Assembly: GCF_009650605.1 (NCBI RefSeq)
Contig: NZ_WAJT01000001.1
Span: 868,001 to 932,000 of the forward strand
DNA from: Labrenzia sp. CE80
GTDB taxonomy: Bacteria; Pseudomonadota; Alphaproteobacteria; Rhizobiales; Stappiaceae
Direction: 5' to 3'
DNA: 64,000 nucleotides
The first letter of the stretch is position 1; each line of letters opens with the position of its first letter. Both the position numbers and the translations under genes were made by a program. Under the pieces are notes generated by a model. The model worked only from the letters and a program-made list of their open reading frames with translations. It made no database searches and was not told the DNA's origin. This document shows positions 48,887 through 57,827 of this stretch, piece by piece.

Positions 48887-49849
48887 ATGTCCGATAGACC
48901 CCGCCCGACCGACAATGCCGTTTTCGGCGCTTCCCTCAAGGGCGGCTCGCATGAGCCAACCTATGGCGGGGTCCTCAGCTTCATGCGGCGCCGCTACACG
49001 CGCGATCTGACCGGGGTGGACGCGGCGGTTTGGGGCATTCCCTTTGATGCGTCGGTCTCAAACCGGCCAGGTGCGCGCTTCGGTCCGCAGGGGGTCCGCC
49101 GTGCCTCGGCTATCTTTGATGGCGATCCGCAATATCCCTTCAACGCCGACCCTTTCGAGGAGCTGGCGGTGGTCGACTATGGCGACTGTTCTTTCGACTA
49201 CGGAAAGAACGCGGATATTCCAGGCTGTATCGAGGCGCAGGCTCGCGAGATTCTTGATCAGGATGTGCATCTCTTTTCCATCGGCGGCGATCATTTCGTC
49301 ACCTATCCGCTGCTGAAAGCGCATGTGGCCAGACACGGCCCTCTGGCGCTGGTCCAGTTCGATGCGCATCAGGACACATGGGACGATCAGGGCGACCGGA
49401 TCGACCACGGCACCTTTGTTGGCCGGGCGGTGCGTGAGGGCCTGATTGATCCGGAAAAATCGATCCAGATCGGCATCCGGACCCATGCGCCGGAAACCTG
49501 CGGGCTCGAAATTCTCTCGGGCGAGGAGGTCGAGCTGCTCGGCGTCAATGGCGTCGTCGAGTTGATTACCGACCGGGTGGGGGATGCAAAGGCCTATATG
49601 ACCTTCGACATCGATTGCCTGGACCCGGCCTTCGCGCCGGGAACCGGAACGCCTGTGGCAGGCGGCCTCTCGAGCCGGGAAGCGCTTATGATCCTGCGCC
49701 GTCTCGGCGATCTGGATTTTGTCGGCGGCGATGTGGTGGAAGTGGCTCCGGCCTATGACCACGCCGATGTGACCTCGATCGCCGGCGCGACTGTCGCGCA
49801 GCACTACTTCGGTCTGCTCGCCGAAAGCCGGATTGAAGCGCGGGAATAA
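48887..49849 (+). CDS. speB: Agmatinase/arginase-family ureohydrolase
   Basis: A 320-residue ureohydrolase. The dimanganese ligands are visible in IGGDHFVTYP, FDAHQDTWDD and TFDIDCLDPAFAPGTGTPV. N-terminal segment PYGGVLSFMRRRY-like PTYGGVLSFMRRRYTRDL resembles agmatinases and other SpeB-like enzymes; guanidinobutyrase or proclavaminate-type amidinohydrolase are alternatives. It releases urea, leaving putrescine if agmatine is the substrate. Confidence 0.85.
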   Translation: MSDRPRPTDNAVFGASLKGGSHEPTYGGVLSFMRRRYTRDLTGVDAAVWGIPFDASVSNRPGARFGPQGVRRASAIFDGDPQYPFNADPFEELAVVDYGDCSFDYGKNADIPGCIEAQAREILDQDVHLFSIGGDHFVTYPLLKAHVARHGPLALVQFDAHQDTWDDQGDRIDHGTFVGRAVREGLIDPEKSIQIGIRTHAPETCGLEILSGEEVELLGVNGVVELITDRVGDAKAYMTFDIDCLDPAFAPGTGTPVAGGLSSREALMILRRLGDLDFVGGDVVEVAPAYDHADVTSIAGATVAQHYFGLLAESRIEARE

Positions 49850-49957
49850 ATTTAAGAATTAAGGTAAACATTTGTTTCTGATTGTATCTCACCTTGTGAT
49901 TGCTACCAATAGCTGCACAAGGCACGATTTTTTGCGACTTCTTTTCAGGGTTGTTGA

Positions 49958-51694
49958 ATGATTTTTTTGAACTTTTTGGCTGCGATCATGATCGACAAAC
50001 GCTTTGTTGCTTTGGTCGCCTTTCTGGGTGCTATAGGAATCGCGGTTGCAGAACGGCACGTTCCTACTCTTCCGATGGCCTACTGCATCGCAGTTGCGAT
50101 GATCGCTTTTTTTGTGGTCCTTACCGCGCGACTGATTACATCGATTTACGTCAGCCTATCGTTGCTGGCTCTGATCTCTTTCGTGTCGTATGCGAAGATG
50201 AAATGGATGTCTATCGCGCCAAACGTTGTTGACGTTTACTATTTCGCGATGAACCCTGGCACACTGTCTTTTCTCTTCGATAGCTTTCTGCCTTATGTGG
50301 TGATAGCGGCTTTGCTGCTACTGCTAACGCTTGTTGGGGCGCTTTTTGTCGGCAGGTATGAGGTGGGCTCTCGGCGTGGCCGACACGCAGCCTGTATCGT
50401 ATTTCCGGTCGCGGTCGCGATGGTCTTTGTGTTTCAGCCAAAGGACTTCCAGGGGATCCGCGACCTGATGCGTTTCCGGTATGTCACGTCCGTCTTCACG
50501 TCGTTTAAATACTTGGCCTATTTGGGCGATGAAGTTCCACTGCTTGATCGCCTGAGTGCGCCAGGAAAATCAAGAGATACTCAGAACGCAGCGGCAAAGT
50601 CGTGTCAGGAACAAGAGTCCAAACCGGACATTGTGGTGGTCCAGGCGGAATCCGTTGTTCCTGCTGAAATCCTTTTTCAAGGCCGCAGTCCAACTCTATT
50701 GCAGGGACGGTTTAATGGAGAGGACGATGTTCTCCGACCATTGAACGTTGAAACCTTCGCGGGAGGAACTTGGGTTACAACCGCCGGCTTTGCAGCCAGC
50801 CTTCCGATTTCCGATCTTGGCTGGTTGAAAAGCTACTCGAACTTTATCCTTGAGGACCGCGTCCAGCACTCATTGGCGCTGACGCTTGCGGATTGCGGAT
50901 ATCACACAGTTTATTTGTCGCCGCTCCCTTATTCATTCGTCAACGAGGGACCTTTCGTAGAGTCTATTGGGTTCGAAGCTTTTATCGATCAACACGCGAT
51001 GAAGGCGCCTTCGACGCATCAGTCTGATGCGTTTTATTACGAATATGCTCTCGATTACATTCGACGCCATCGCGTCGACGATGGTCGTCCTGTGTTCATG
51101 GTCATACTGAACATGTCAGCGCATTCACCCTGGGATTTCAGGATGGCTCCTGAGGTGGTTCTCGATGGGGAACCCTTCGATGAAGATACTTCTTTGAATG
51201 AATACTATCGTCGTCTTGCGATCAGTCGGGTTCATCTGAAAGATTTTAGGCGGCAGCTTGAGAAAAAACCGAATGGCCGCTCTGTGTTGATGCTTGAATT
51301 TGGCGATCACCAACCGGGTTTCATGTTGCCACACTGGACCAAGATTGAAGGTTCACAAGCGTTAGGCGATCCAAAGTCGAACGCATATCTAACGTTTTAT
51401 CAGTTCTTGTCAGCAGGCGCTGAGCTGAAGGCGAATGTTCCCGTTTTTGAAAAGCTTGATGTGCAATATCTGGCACCGACGCTGTTAGAAGTTGCGGGAT
51501 TGCCGTTGGATCCAGTCCACAAGGATCTTCGTGACATGAGGGACTTGTGCGGAGGGGTATTTGCCAGCTGCGGCATCGAGGGACGGATTGAAGCGCATTT
51601 TCGGTGCCGTGAAGACCAATCGCAATGCCTTTTCCATCCCGATGATCAGACTCGGCACATTTACCGAACTTCATACTCAGCTGTAACAAATTGA
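49958..51694 (+). CDS. LTA-synthase-like membrane sulfatase/phosphotransferase
   Basis: A 578-residue alkaline-phosphatase-superfamily protein. Five N-terminal hydrophobic segments (to about residue 155) anchor a periplasmic catalytic domain with PDIVVVQAESV (metal Glu region), GTWVTTAGFAASLPIS (probable nucleophile Thr) and EFGDHQPGF (metal Asp-His). This matches LTA synthase/OpgB-type phosphoglycerol transferases, for example those that decorate periplasmic glucans. Base composition is clearly lower in GC than the neighbours (24-29 of 60 in sampled rows against 42 of 60 in recJ), pointing to possible transfer. Confidence 0.8.
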   Translation: MIFLNFLAAIMIDKRFVALVAFLGAIGIAVAERHVPTLPMAYCIAVAMIAFFVVLTARLITSIYVSLSLLALISFVSYAKMKWMSIAPNVVDVYYFAMNPGTLSFLFDSFLPYVVIAALLLLLTLVGALFVGRYEVGSRRGRHAACIVFPVAVAMVFVFQPKDFQGIRDLMRFRYVTSVFTSFKYLAYLGDEVPLLDRLSAPGKSRDTQNAAAKSCQEQESKPDIVVVQAESVVPAEILFQGRSPTLLQGRFNGEDDVLRPLNVETFAGGTWVTTAGFAASLPISDLGWLKSYSNFILEDRVQHSLALTLADCGYHTVYLSPLPYSFVNEGPFVESIGFEAFIDQHAMKAPSTHQSDAFYYEYALDYIRRHRVDDGRPVFMVILNMSAHSPWDFRMAPEVVLDGEPFDEDTSLNEYYRRLAISRVHLKDFRRQLEKKPNGRSVLMLEFGDHQPGFMLPHWTKIEGSQALGDPKSNAYLTFYQFLSAGAELKANVPVFEKLDVQYLAPTLLEVAGLPLDPVHKDLRDMRDLCGGVFASCGIEGRIEAHFRCREDQSQCLFHPDDQTRHIYRTSYSAVTN

Positions 51695-51706
51695 GGTCTG
51701 CTCCAA

Positions 51707-52297
51707 TCAGGCAGATTTGGCCTGTTTGGTGTTGTCATTTTCTGGAATAACAGACCAGAACCTGTAGAGCGGGTGGGCGTCGCGCATGCGCTCATAGAGC
51801 AGCACCATCCGGTTCAGGAAGGTCAGCTTGCCGGCATAAGTGACAATCACACCAGGGACGGCGATCATCAGGTCATTGGCGTAGGCGCCATAGATCGCAG
51901 CCATGAAACCAACACCTGCTACAAGAGAAAGAACAAGTGCCGTTTTCGCTTCGTTCTCGGGGATCGGCATCGACATCCGATTGAGCCAGATGCGTTCACC
52001 GAAAGTGGCTTTCGACGCCCAGCTCCCGGTCGATTTCGGAGCGGGAAAGATCCGCGGATTGAGCCAGAGCCAGACCATTACCGCAAAGGTGGCCGTTACC
52101 GCAAAACTCGCGCCATACCAGGAGTGACTCCAGATCGCGAGAACCAGAAGCGGCAAGGTCGCCATGCGGGTGTAGACACTCCACGGCGAGGCGTGGCGTT
52201 GCCATACCTTCGGGTCCATTCCGAGGGCCTTGAGCTGACCTGCCGGCATGGGCGAAGGCATCGCGCGCGGGCGCTGGATTTTCTGCGCTTGGCTCAT
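51707..52297 (-). CDS. DUF6653-like membrane protein
   Basis: A 196-residue protein with four hydrophobic segments in two pairs (about residues 43-80 and 120-160). It has conserved-looking stretches WQRHASPWSVYTR, WLWLNPRIFPAPKSTGSWAS and FLNRMVLLYERMRDAHPLYRFW. These resemble the DUF6653 family of uncharacterised membrane proteins. It is convergent with the sulfatase gene. No function can be given. Confidence 0.65.
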   Translation of the reverse strand: MSQAQKIQRPRAMPSPMPAGQLKALGMDPKVWQRHASPWSVYTRMATLPLLVLAIWSHSWYGASFAVTATFAVMVWLWLNPRIFPAPKSTGSWASKATFGERIWLNRMSMPIPENEAKTALVLSLVAGVGFMAAIYGAYANDLMIAVPGVIVTYAGKLTFLNRMVLLYERMRDAHPLYRFWSVIPENDNTKQAKSA

Positions 52298-52494
52298 GGT
52301 TTCCCGTCTTTGACGCTACGCAACTGCACGCAACACTACCTTTATCATCATAGCCAGATGCTATCTCAAAATCTGCCTGCAAACAAAGCGCAAAGCCGGA
52401 GATGCCTTAAAAACCCTGCGGCAGCTGGTGCGTGCCGATCAGAACTTGCTGGTTTGGCACTTATGAGAACGCCTTCGCAAACAGGCTTGCCCCA

Positions 52495-54300
52495 TCACGC
52501 TTTCATGGTCACATAGGACCCAGGGGCCTCGCCGAGGATCTTCATGCGATAGGCTCCTGGCTTGCGCGCCTTGGCAAGGGTCGCATCCTGTAAGCGGATC
52601 CAGGCATCCCAGTGGGGCCACCAGGAGCCGGGATGTTCTTCTGCCTTTTTGAGCCAGTCTTCAAGCTGGCCTTCCGGTTTTCCACCGGTCCAGAACTGGT
52701 ATTTGTTGCGGCTCGGCGGATTGACCACACCCGCGATGTGTCCGGAGCCGGAGAGGACATAGTCGACCGGGCCGCCGAAACAGCCCGAGCCAAGAAAGAC
52801 TGAGCGGGGCGGCGCGATGTGATCCTCGCGGGTGGCTAGATTGTAGATCGGGATCTTGACCTTCGACAGATCCAGCCGCTCACCCTCGATCTCCATGCGT
52901 CCCTGGGCGAGGTTGTTCTGCAGGTAGCAATTGCGGAGATAGAATGAGTGGTTTGCCGCCGGCATGCGGGTGGAATCGGAGTTCCAATACAGCAGGTCGA
53001 AGGGGAAGGGGTCCTTGCCCTTCAGGTAATTGTTGACGACGTAGGACCAGATGAGATCGTTCGAGCGTAACATGTTGAAGGCGGAGGCCATTTTCGACCC
53101 GTCCAGATAGCCGTGCTCGGCCATCTTCTTTTCCAGCATAGCGATCTGCTCTTCATCGACGAAGACCTTGAGATCGCCCGCATAGGTGAAATCCACCTGG
53201 GTCGTGAAAAAGGTCGCCGTCTTGATCCGGTCGTCGCCTCTAGCGGCCATATAGGCTAGCGTCACCGACAAGAGCGTGCCGCCGACGCAATAGCCGATCG
53301 CATTGACTTCCTGCTGGCGTGTCGCGCGCTTGATGACATCGAGCGAATTCAGGATGCCTTCCTTCATATAGTGCTCAAAGCTCTTTTGAGCCTGCCGTTC
53401 GTCCGGGTTGACCCAGGAGATGACGAAGACCGTATGGCCCTGGTCAACGGCCCATTTGATGAAGGATTTTTCAGGCGTCAGATCAAGGATGTAGAATTTG
53501 TTGATCCAGGGCGGAACGATCAGCAGCGGGCGCTTCAACGCCTCAGTCGTGGTCGGTTCATATTGAAGCACCTGACAGACGTCATTTTCCGCCACGACCT
53601 TGCCTGGCGTCAGGCCCAGGTTCTTGCCAAGTGCGAACTTGGACGTGTCCGTCATGCGGATCTTGACCGCGCCGTGCCCTTCCTTGATGTCCTCGACCAG
53701 ATGCTGCATGCCCTTGACCAGGTTCTCGCCATTGCTTTCCAGGGTCAGGCGCAGCAGTTCGGGATTGGTCATAAGGAAGTTCGAGGGGGACAGGGCGTTG
53801 GAGATCTGGGTGACGTAGAACTCCGCCTTGTGCCGTGTGTGCTCATCGAGCCCGCTTGCATCGAGCACCAGGTCTTCTGCCCATTTGCTGGTGATCAGAT
53901 AAAGCTGCTTGATAAAGTCGAAGAACTGGTTGTCGTTCCAGTCCGGATCGGCAAAGCGCTTGTCGCGGGGCTCGGCCTGAGCCGCGGGCAGGGAGCTTTC
54001 GCCCATCATCCGCTTCAGGGACGAATTCCAAAGTTCGATATATCCTGTCATCAACCGGGACTGTGCTTCGACCGCACGCTGGGGATCCGACGCCCAATAT
54101 TCCCCGACCTGCGCCAGGGTTTTGATGACATTAGTCAGTTCATCTGCGCCGTCCTGTTTTACTTCGCCCTTTTCGCGTGGTTCGAGATAGGCTGCGAGCG
54201 CCTTTCCGGCGTTCTCAAGTGTCTTGGCGAGGTTGTTGGCGAAAGCTTCCGGATTGTTGATGATGTACTGCAGCATGGGATGCTGGCGGTCGTCGGACAT
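52495..54300 (-). CDS. phaC: Class I poly(3-hydroxyalkanoate) synthase
   Basis: A 601-residue PHA synthase that polymerises (R)-3-hydroxyacyl-CoA into storage granules. The lipase-like box is GYCVGG with catalytic Cys338; the catalytic Asp and His lie near DHIAPPRSVFLG and GSGHIAGVVNPP. The N-terminal PhaC domain (NFLMTNPELLRLTLESNGEN) is present and length fits class I. GGAGG precedes the ATG at 54300. phaA, phaB, phaZ and phaR are not adjacent. Confidence 0.95.
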   Translation of the reverse strand: MSDDRQHPMLQYIINNPEAFANNLAKTLENAGKALAAYLEPREKGEVKQDGADELTNVIKTLAQVGEYWASDPQRAVEAQSRLMTGYIELWNSSLKRMMGESSLPAAQAEPRDKRFADPDWNDNQFFDFIKQLYLITSKWAEDLVLDASGLDEHTRHKAEFYVTQISNALSPSNFLMTNPELLRLTLESNGENLVKGMQHLVEDIKEGHGAVKIRMTDTSKFALGKNLGLTPGKVVAENDVCQVLQYEPTTTEALKRPLLIVPPWINKFYILDLTPEKSFIKWAVDQGHTVFVISWVNPDERQAQKSFEHYMKEGILNSLDVIKRATRQQEVNAIGYCVGGTLLSVTLAYMAARGDDRIKTATFFTTQVDFTYAGDLKVFVDEEQIAMLEKKMAEHGYLDGSKMASAFNMLRSNDLIWSYVVNNYLKGKDPFPFDLLYWNSDSTRMPAANHSFYLRNCYLQNNLAQGRMEIEGERLDLSKVKIPIYNLATREDHIAPPRSVFLGSGCFGGPVDYVLSGSGHIAGVVNPPSRNKYQFWTGGKPEGQLEDWLKKAEEHPGSWWPHWDAWIRLQDATLAKARKPGAYRMKILGEAPGSYVTMKA

Positions 54301-54524
54301 ATGGACAGTTTCCTCCGGCTTTCATCATCGCACGCTCGGATTAGGTCCGGATTTGTCGTGCGATCTCCCCCAGCAAACGCGATGGCCGGTTTCCGGCTTT
54401 TCGTCATTGCGATTGATCAATCTTCGCTTTTGTCTCGTTGCGCGGCGTATCCCGGCAATATCAGTAATTTATGACATATCTTCCGCAGCGGCGTCGAACG
54501 AGAATTCGCATTGGTCCTCTGTTA

Positions 54525-54546
54525 AACGGCTTAACAGGCCGTTTTT
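54525..54546 (+). terminator. Orphan plus-strand terminator in the phaC upstream gap
   Basis: AACGGC (54525-54530) and GCCGTT (54538-54543) close a stem followed by TTTC, within the 311-base gap 54301-54611 between divergent phaC and the lipoprotein gene. A second hairpin, GCCGG-TTT-CCGGC-TTTT, lies at 54385-54401. No plus-strand gene precedes either, so the downstream one may end a short RNA or a leader transcript. Apart from these and the phaC ribosome-binding site I see nothing in the gap. Confidence 0.5.
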
Positions 54547-54611
54547 TCTCTTCTTTGTGCAATTGCGTAAAAAGGAGGCTTTGCAGCCGGCGTCCTGTGT
54601 TGCTAGAAACC

Positions 54612-55067
54612 ATGCGTCGAGCTTCCCTTCCCAAAGGATTGAATTGTTTGCGCTTTCATGTTGGCCACTTGTTCCTGGTGTTTTGTCTTTTCCCAGCATT
54701 GGCCGGATGCGCAATGGGGCCCGATATGTCTCTCTTCGAGGCTCTTGAAACAGCTCAGGATCCCGCTGTGACCTCTGCCAGCTCCGGGGATCTCACGACC
54801 GCCGCGCAGATGACATCGACCCACGACGCAGGCGCTGTGGATCCGGCTGCCTCGCAGGCAGAAGAACTGCCAACAGCTGGCGGTGTAGGGCTTCTTGACG
54901 AGGCCGAGCGAGAAAAAACACGGGCTTACCTGTCCTCGCTGATCGCGGCCCGGCAGAAGGGAAAGAGCGCCACCCAGATGTCGGCAGCCGAGCTCCAGAG
55001 GCTGCATGAGACCCATGGGCAAAGCGCGCTTCTTGAGATCGAGGCCGAGAGCGGTCTTGAAAATTAG
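54612..55067 (+). CDS. Small putative lipoprotein
   Basis: A 151-residue protein. From the ATG at 54612 it has a basic N-terminus, a hydrophobic stretch (HLFLVFCLFPALAGCAMG) and a lipobox LAGC, so it is probably a lipid-anchored envelope protein. The rest is Ala/Ser/Thr-rich and then helical (REKTRAYLSSLIAARQKGKS), ending LEIEAESGLEN. I do not recognise a family. A longer in-frame start at 54471 would cross the terminator at 54525-54546 and is rejected. Confidence 0.7.
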   Translation: MRRASLPKGLNCLRFHVGHLFLVFCLFPALAGCAMGPDMSLFEALETAQDPAVTSASSGDLTTAAQMTSTHDAGAVDPAASQAEELPTAGGVGLLDEAEREKTRAYLSSLIAARQKGKSATQMSAAELQRLHETHGQSALLEIEAESGLEN

Positions 55068-55194
55068 CTGTCTATAGGCCCAAAGACGGGTGCGGAAATG
55101 AAACGGTGCTGTTAAAAGGTCGCTGCTGGCCGTCAGGGCTGACGCCCCGGCCTCGAAAAGCTTTGACCTGAGGATGATCGCAAGGACCCGCGCC

Positions 55195-56412
55195 ATGGAG
55201 GAATTTCACAAGACACGACGGCTTCCGCCTTATGTGTTCGAAGAGGTGAACCGTCTCAAGGCAAAGGCGCGAGCGGCGGGTGCCGACATCATCGATCTGG
55301 GCATGGGCAATCCGGATTTGCCGACGCCCAAGCATATCGTGGACAAGCTGACTGAGGTCGTGCAGGATCCGCGCAGCCATCGCTATTCCGCTTCCAAGGG
55401 AATTCAGGGGCTGCGTAAGGCGCAGGCGGCCTACTATGGTCGCCGCTTTGGCGTAAAGTTGAACCCTGACACTCAGGTCGTCGCGACGCTCGGGTCGAAG
55501 GAGGGCTTTGCCAATATGGCTCAGGCGATCACCGCGCCGGGCGATGTGGTGCTGTCACCGAACCCTTCCTATCCGATCCACACCTTCGGGTTCCTCATGG
55601 CGGGTGCTGCAATCCGCTCGATACCTGCCGAACCGGGGCCTCAGTTCTTTCATGCGTTGGAACGTGCGGTCATTCACTCCGTGCCCAAGCCACTCGCCGT
55701 GATCCTGTGCTACCCGGCCAATCCCACAGCCTATTGCGCAGATATCGAGTTCTACCAGGATGTGGTGGCTTTCGCGCGCAAGCACGACATCTTCATCCTG
55801 TCGGACCTGGCCTATTCGGAAATCTACTTCGGCGACACGCCGCCGCCCTCTGTGCTTCAGGTCAATGGCGCAATGGAGGTGACTGCTGAATTCACATCGC
55901 TGTCTAAGACCTTCTCCATGCCCGGCTGGCGCATGGGGTTTGCGGTTGGCAACGAACGGCTGATTGCGGCGCTAGCGCGGGTGAAGTCCTATCTGGATTA
56001 CGGGGCATTCACGCCAATCCAGGTGGCGGCCACTGCCGCGCTCAACGGCGCTGAAGACTGTATCGTTGAGACCCGCGAAATCTACAAGAAGCGCCGCGAC
56101 GTGGTTGTCGATGCCTTTGGCCGTGCGGGGTGGGAAATTCCGGCGCCAGAGGCGAGCATGTTCGCCTGGGCACCTATCCCTGAAAAATTCAGACCGCTCG
56201 GAAGCCTTGAATTTTCCAAGCTGTTGCTTGAGAAGGCGGAGGTGGCTGTCGCGCCGGGACTGGGCTTTGGCGAATACGGCGACGACTATGTCCGCATCGG
56301 TCTTGTTGAAAACGAACAGCGTCTGCGTCAGGCGGGCCGGAATATCCGCCGGTTCCTTGAAACCGCGGACGAAACACTGCACAACGTGGTCCCGCTCGGG
56401 ACTTCTCGCTGA
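55195..56412 (+). CDS. Class I/II aminotransferase (alanine/aspartate type)
   Basis: A 405-residue PLP aminotransferase: IIDLGMGNPDLPTPKHI, YPANPTAYCADIEFY (substrate Asn), SDLAYSEIYFGD and the PLP lysine in TSLSKTFSMPGWRMGF. This fits the AlaC/YfdZ-like group found next to homoserine dehydrogenase in alphaproteobacteria. AAGGA lies eight bases before the ATG at 55195; an ATG at 55174 is less well placed. It is 26 bases upstream of hom and probably supplies or consumes amino acids of the aspartate family. Confidence 0.88.
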   Translation: MEEFHKTRRLPPYVFEEVNRLKAKARAAGADIIDLGMGNPDLPTPKHIVDKLTEVVQDPRSHRYSASKGIQGLRKAQAAYYGRRFGVKLNPDTQVVATLGSKEGFANMAQAITAPGDVVLSPNPSYPIHTFGFLMAGAAIRSIPAEPGPQFFHALERAVIHSVPKPLAVILCYPANPTAYCADIEFYQDVVAFARKHDIFILSDLAYSEIYFGDTPPPSVLQVNGAMEVTAEFTSLSKTFSMPGWRMGFAVGNERLIAALARVKSYLDYGAFTPIQVAATAALNGAEDCIVETREIYKKRRDVVVDAFGRAGWEIPAPEASMFAWAPIPEKFRPLGSLEFSKLLLEKAEVAVAPGLGFGEYGDDYVRIGLVENEQRLRQAGRNIRRFLETADETLHNVVPLGTSR

Positions 56413-56438
56413 TCACGAACAACTGGAATTCACTTCAT

Positions 56439-57764
56439 ATGGCTAATGCCTTGAGACTTGGGATTGCCGGCCTTGGAACCGTCGGGGCTTCTGTTGTCAA
56501 TCTCCTCGCCAAGCATGGAGACGCGATGGCCTGCAAGGCCGGTCGCGCCGTCACGATCAGCGCTGTTTGCGCCCGCGACCCGAACCGCGATCGCGGTATC
56601 GACGTGTCCGGTCTCAGCTGGTTCACCGATCCGGTCGAAATGGCCAAGAGCGAAGAAATCGATGTCTTCGTTGAGCTGATCGGCGGGGACAATGGTCCAG
56701 CCGAAAACAGCGTGCGCGCGGCGCTTTCCGCCGGCAAGCATGTTGTCACTGCGAACAAGGCGCTGCTGGCGAAACATGGCGTCGAACTTGCCCAGATCGC
56801 GGAAGCCAGCAAGGTTTCGCTGAACTATGAAGCGGCCGTTGCGGGCGGGATCCCGATCGTCAAGACCTTGCGCGAAAGCATGTCCGGAAACGATGTGTCG
56901 CGGGTCTATGGCATCTTGAACGGCACCTGCAATTACATCCTGACCCGGATGGAAGCAGAGGGCATTTCCTTCGAGGACTGCTTGGCGGATGCGCAGCGCC
57001 TTGGTTATGCAGAAGCGGATCCGACCTTCGACATCGAAGGCAATGATACCGCCCACAAGCTTGCCATCCTGACGAGCCTTGCCTTCGGCACCAAGATCTC
57101 GTCCGATGATATCTATATGGAGGGCATTACCTCCATCACGACCGCGGACATTCAGGCTGCCGATGAGCTCGGCTACCGGATCAAGCTTCTGGGCGTCGCA
57201 CAGCGTACCGACACCGGTATCGAGCAACGTGTTCACCCGACGATGGTGCCGAAGTCCTCGGCGATTGCCCGGATCGACGGGGTCCTGAATGCCGTTGCGG
57301 TTGATGGCGATTTTGTTGGTGAGGTTGTGTTGGTCGGACCTGGCGCGGGCGGCAACGCCACGGCGTCTTCCGTCGTGGCCGATATCGCCGATGTCGCGCG
57401 CGGCGACCAGACGCCGGTTCTTGGCATGCCGGCAGTGGATCTTGATGATTACACCCGTGCGCGCATGCGTCTGCATGAGGGCGGCTATTATATCCGTTTT
57501 GCCGTCGTCGACCGCCCTGGCGCCTTTGCCGAGATCGCGAAATGCATGGCGGACGGCGGTATCTCGCTCGAGTCGATCGTTCAGCGCCGCAAGGTAGCAG
57601 ATACTGGCGTTTCGGAGACAGGCGCGCAGGCTGAACCTCAACCTGTCATACTGATCACCTATGAAACCACGGAAGTTGCGGTTCGGCAGGCCCTTGACGC
57701 GATTGCGTCCAAGGGTGTTGTTTCCGGCACGCCGCAAATGATCCGTATCGAGAAATTGTCCTGA
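56439..57764 (+). CDS. hom: Homoserine dehydrogenase
   Basis: A 441-residue monofunctional enzyme with NAD(P) motif GIAGLGTVGASVVNLL, the catalytic-domain signature AEADPTFDIEGNDTAHKLAIL with the catalytic Lys, and a C-terminal ACT domain (YYIRFAVVDRPGAFAEIAKC) that likely mediates threonine feedback. It reduces aspartate semialdehyde to homoserine, the precursor for the MetY route. Start is the ATG at 56439, 26 bases after the aminotransferase. Confidence 0.95.
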   Translation: MANALRLGIAGLGTVGASVVNLLAKHGDAMACKAGRAVTISAVCARDPNRDRGIDVSGLSWFTDPVEMAKSEEIDVFVELIGGDNGPAENSVRAALSAGKHVVTANKALLAKHGVELAQIAEASKVSLNYEAAVAGGIPIVKTLRESMSGNDVSRVYGILNGTCNYILTRMEAEGISFEDCLADAQRLGYAEADPTFDIEGNDTAHKLAILTSLAFGTKISSDDIYMEGITSITTADIQAADELGYRIKLLGVAQRTDTGIEQRVHPTMVPKSSAIARIDGVLNAVAVDGDFVGEVVLVGPGAGGNATASSVVADIADVARGDQTPVLGMPAVDLDDYTRARMRLHEGGYYIRFAVVDRPGAFAEIAKCMADGGISLESIVQRRKVADTGVSETGAQAEPQPVILITYETTEVAVRQALDAIASKGVVSGTPQMIRIEKLS

Positions 57765-57827
57765 CATATTGGCTGGCCGCTTGTGCTAGGGGCGCGGGCG
57801 ACGGGCTGGGAGAGATTGGAGAGCTTT

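Noticed and set aside
56430..57767. 445-codon minus-strand open frame
   Set aside because: It mirrors hom exactly; hom carries full catalytic and ACT-domain motifs.
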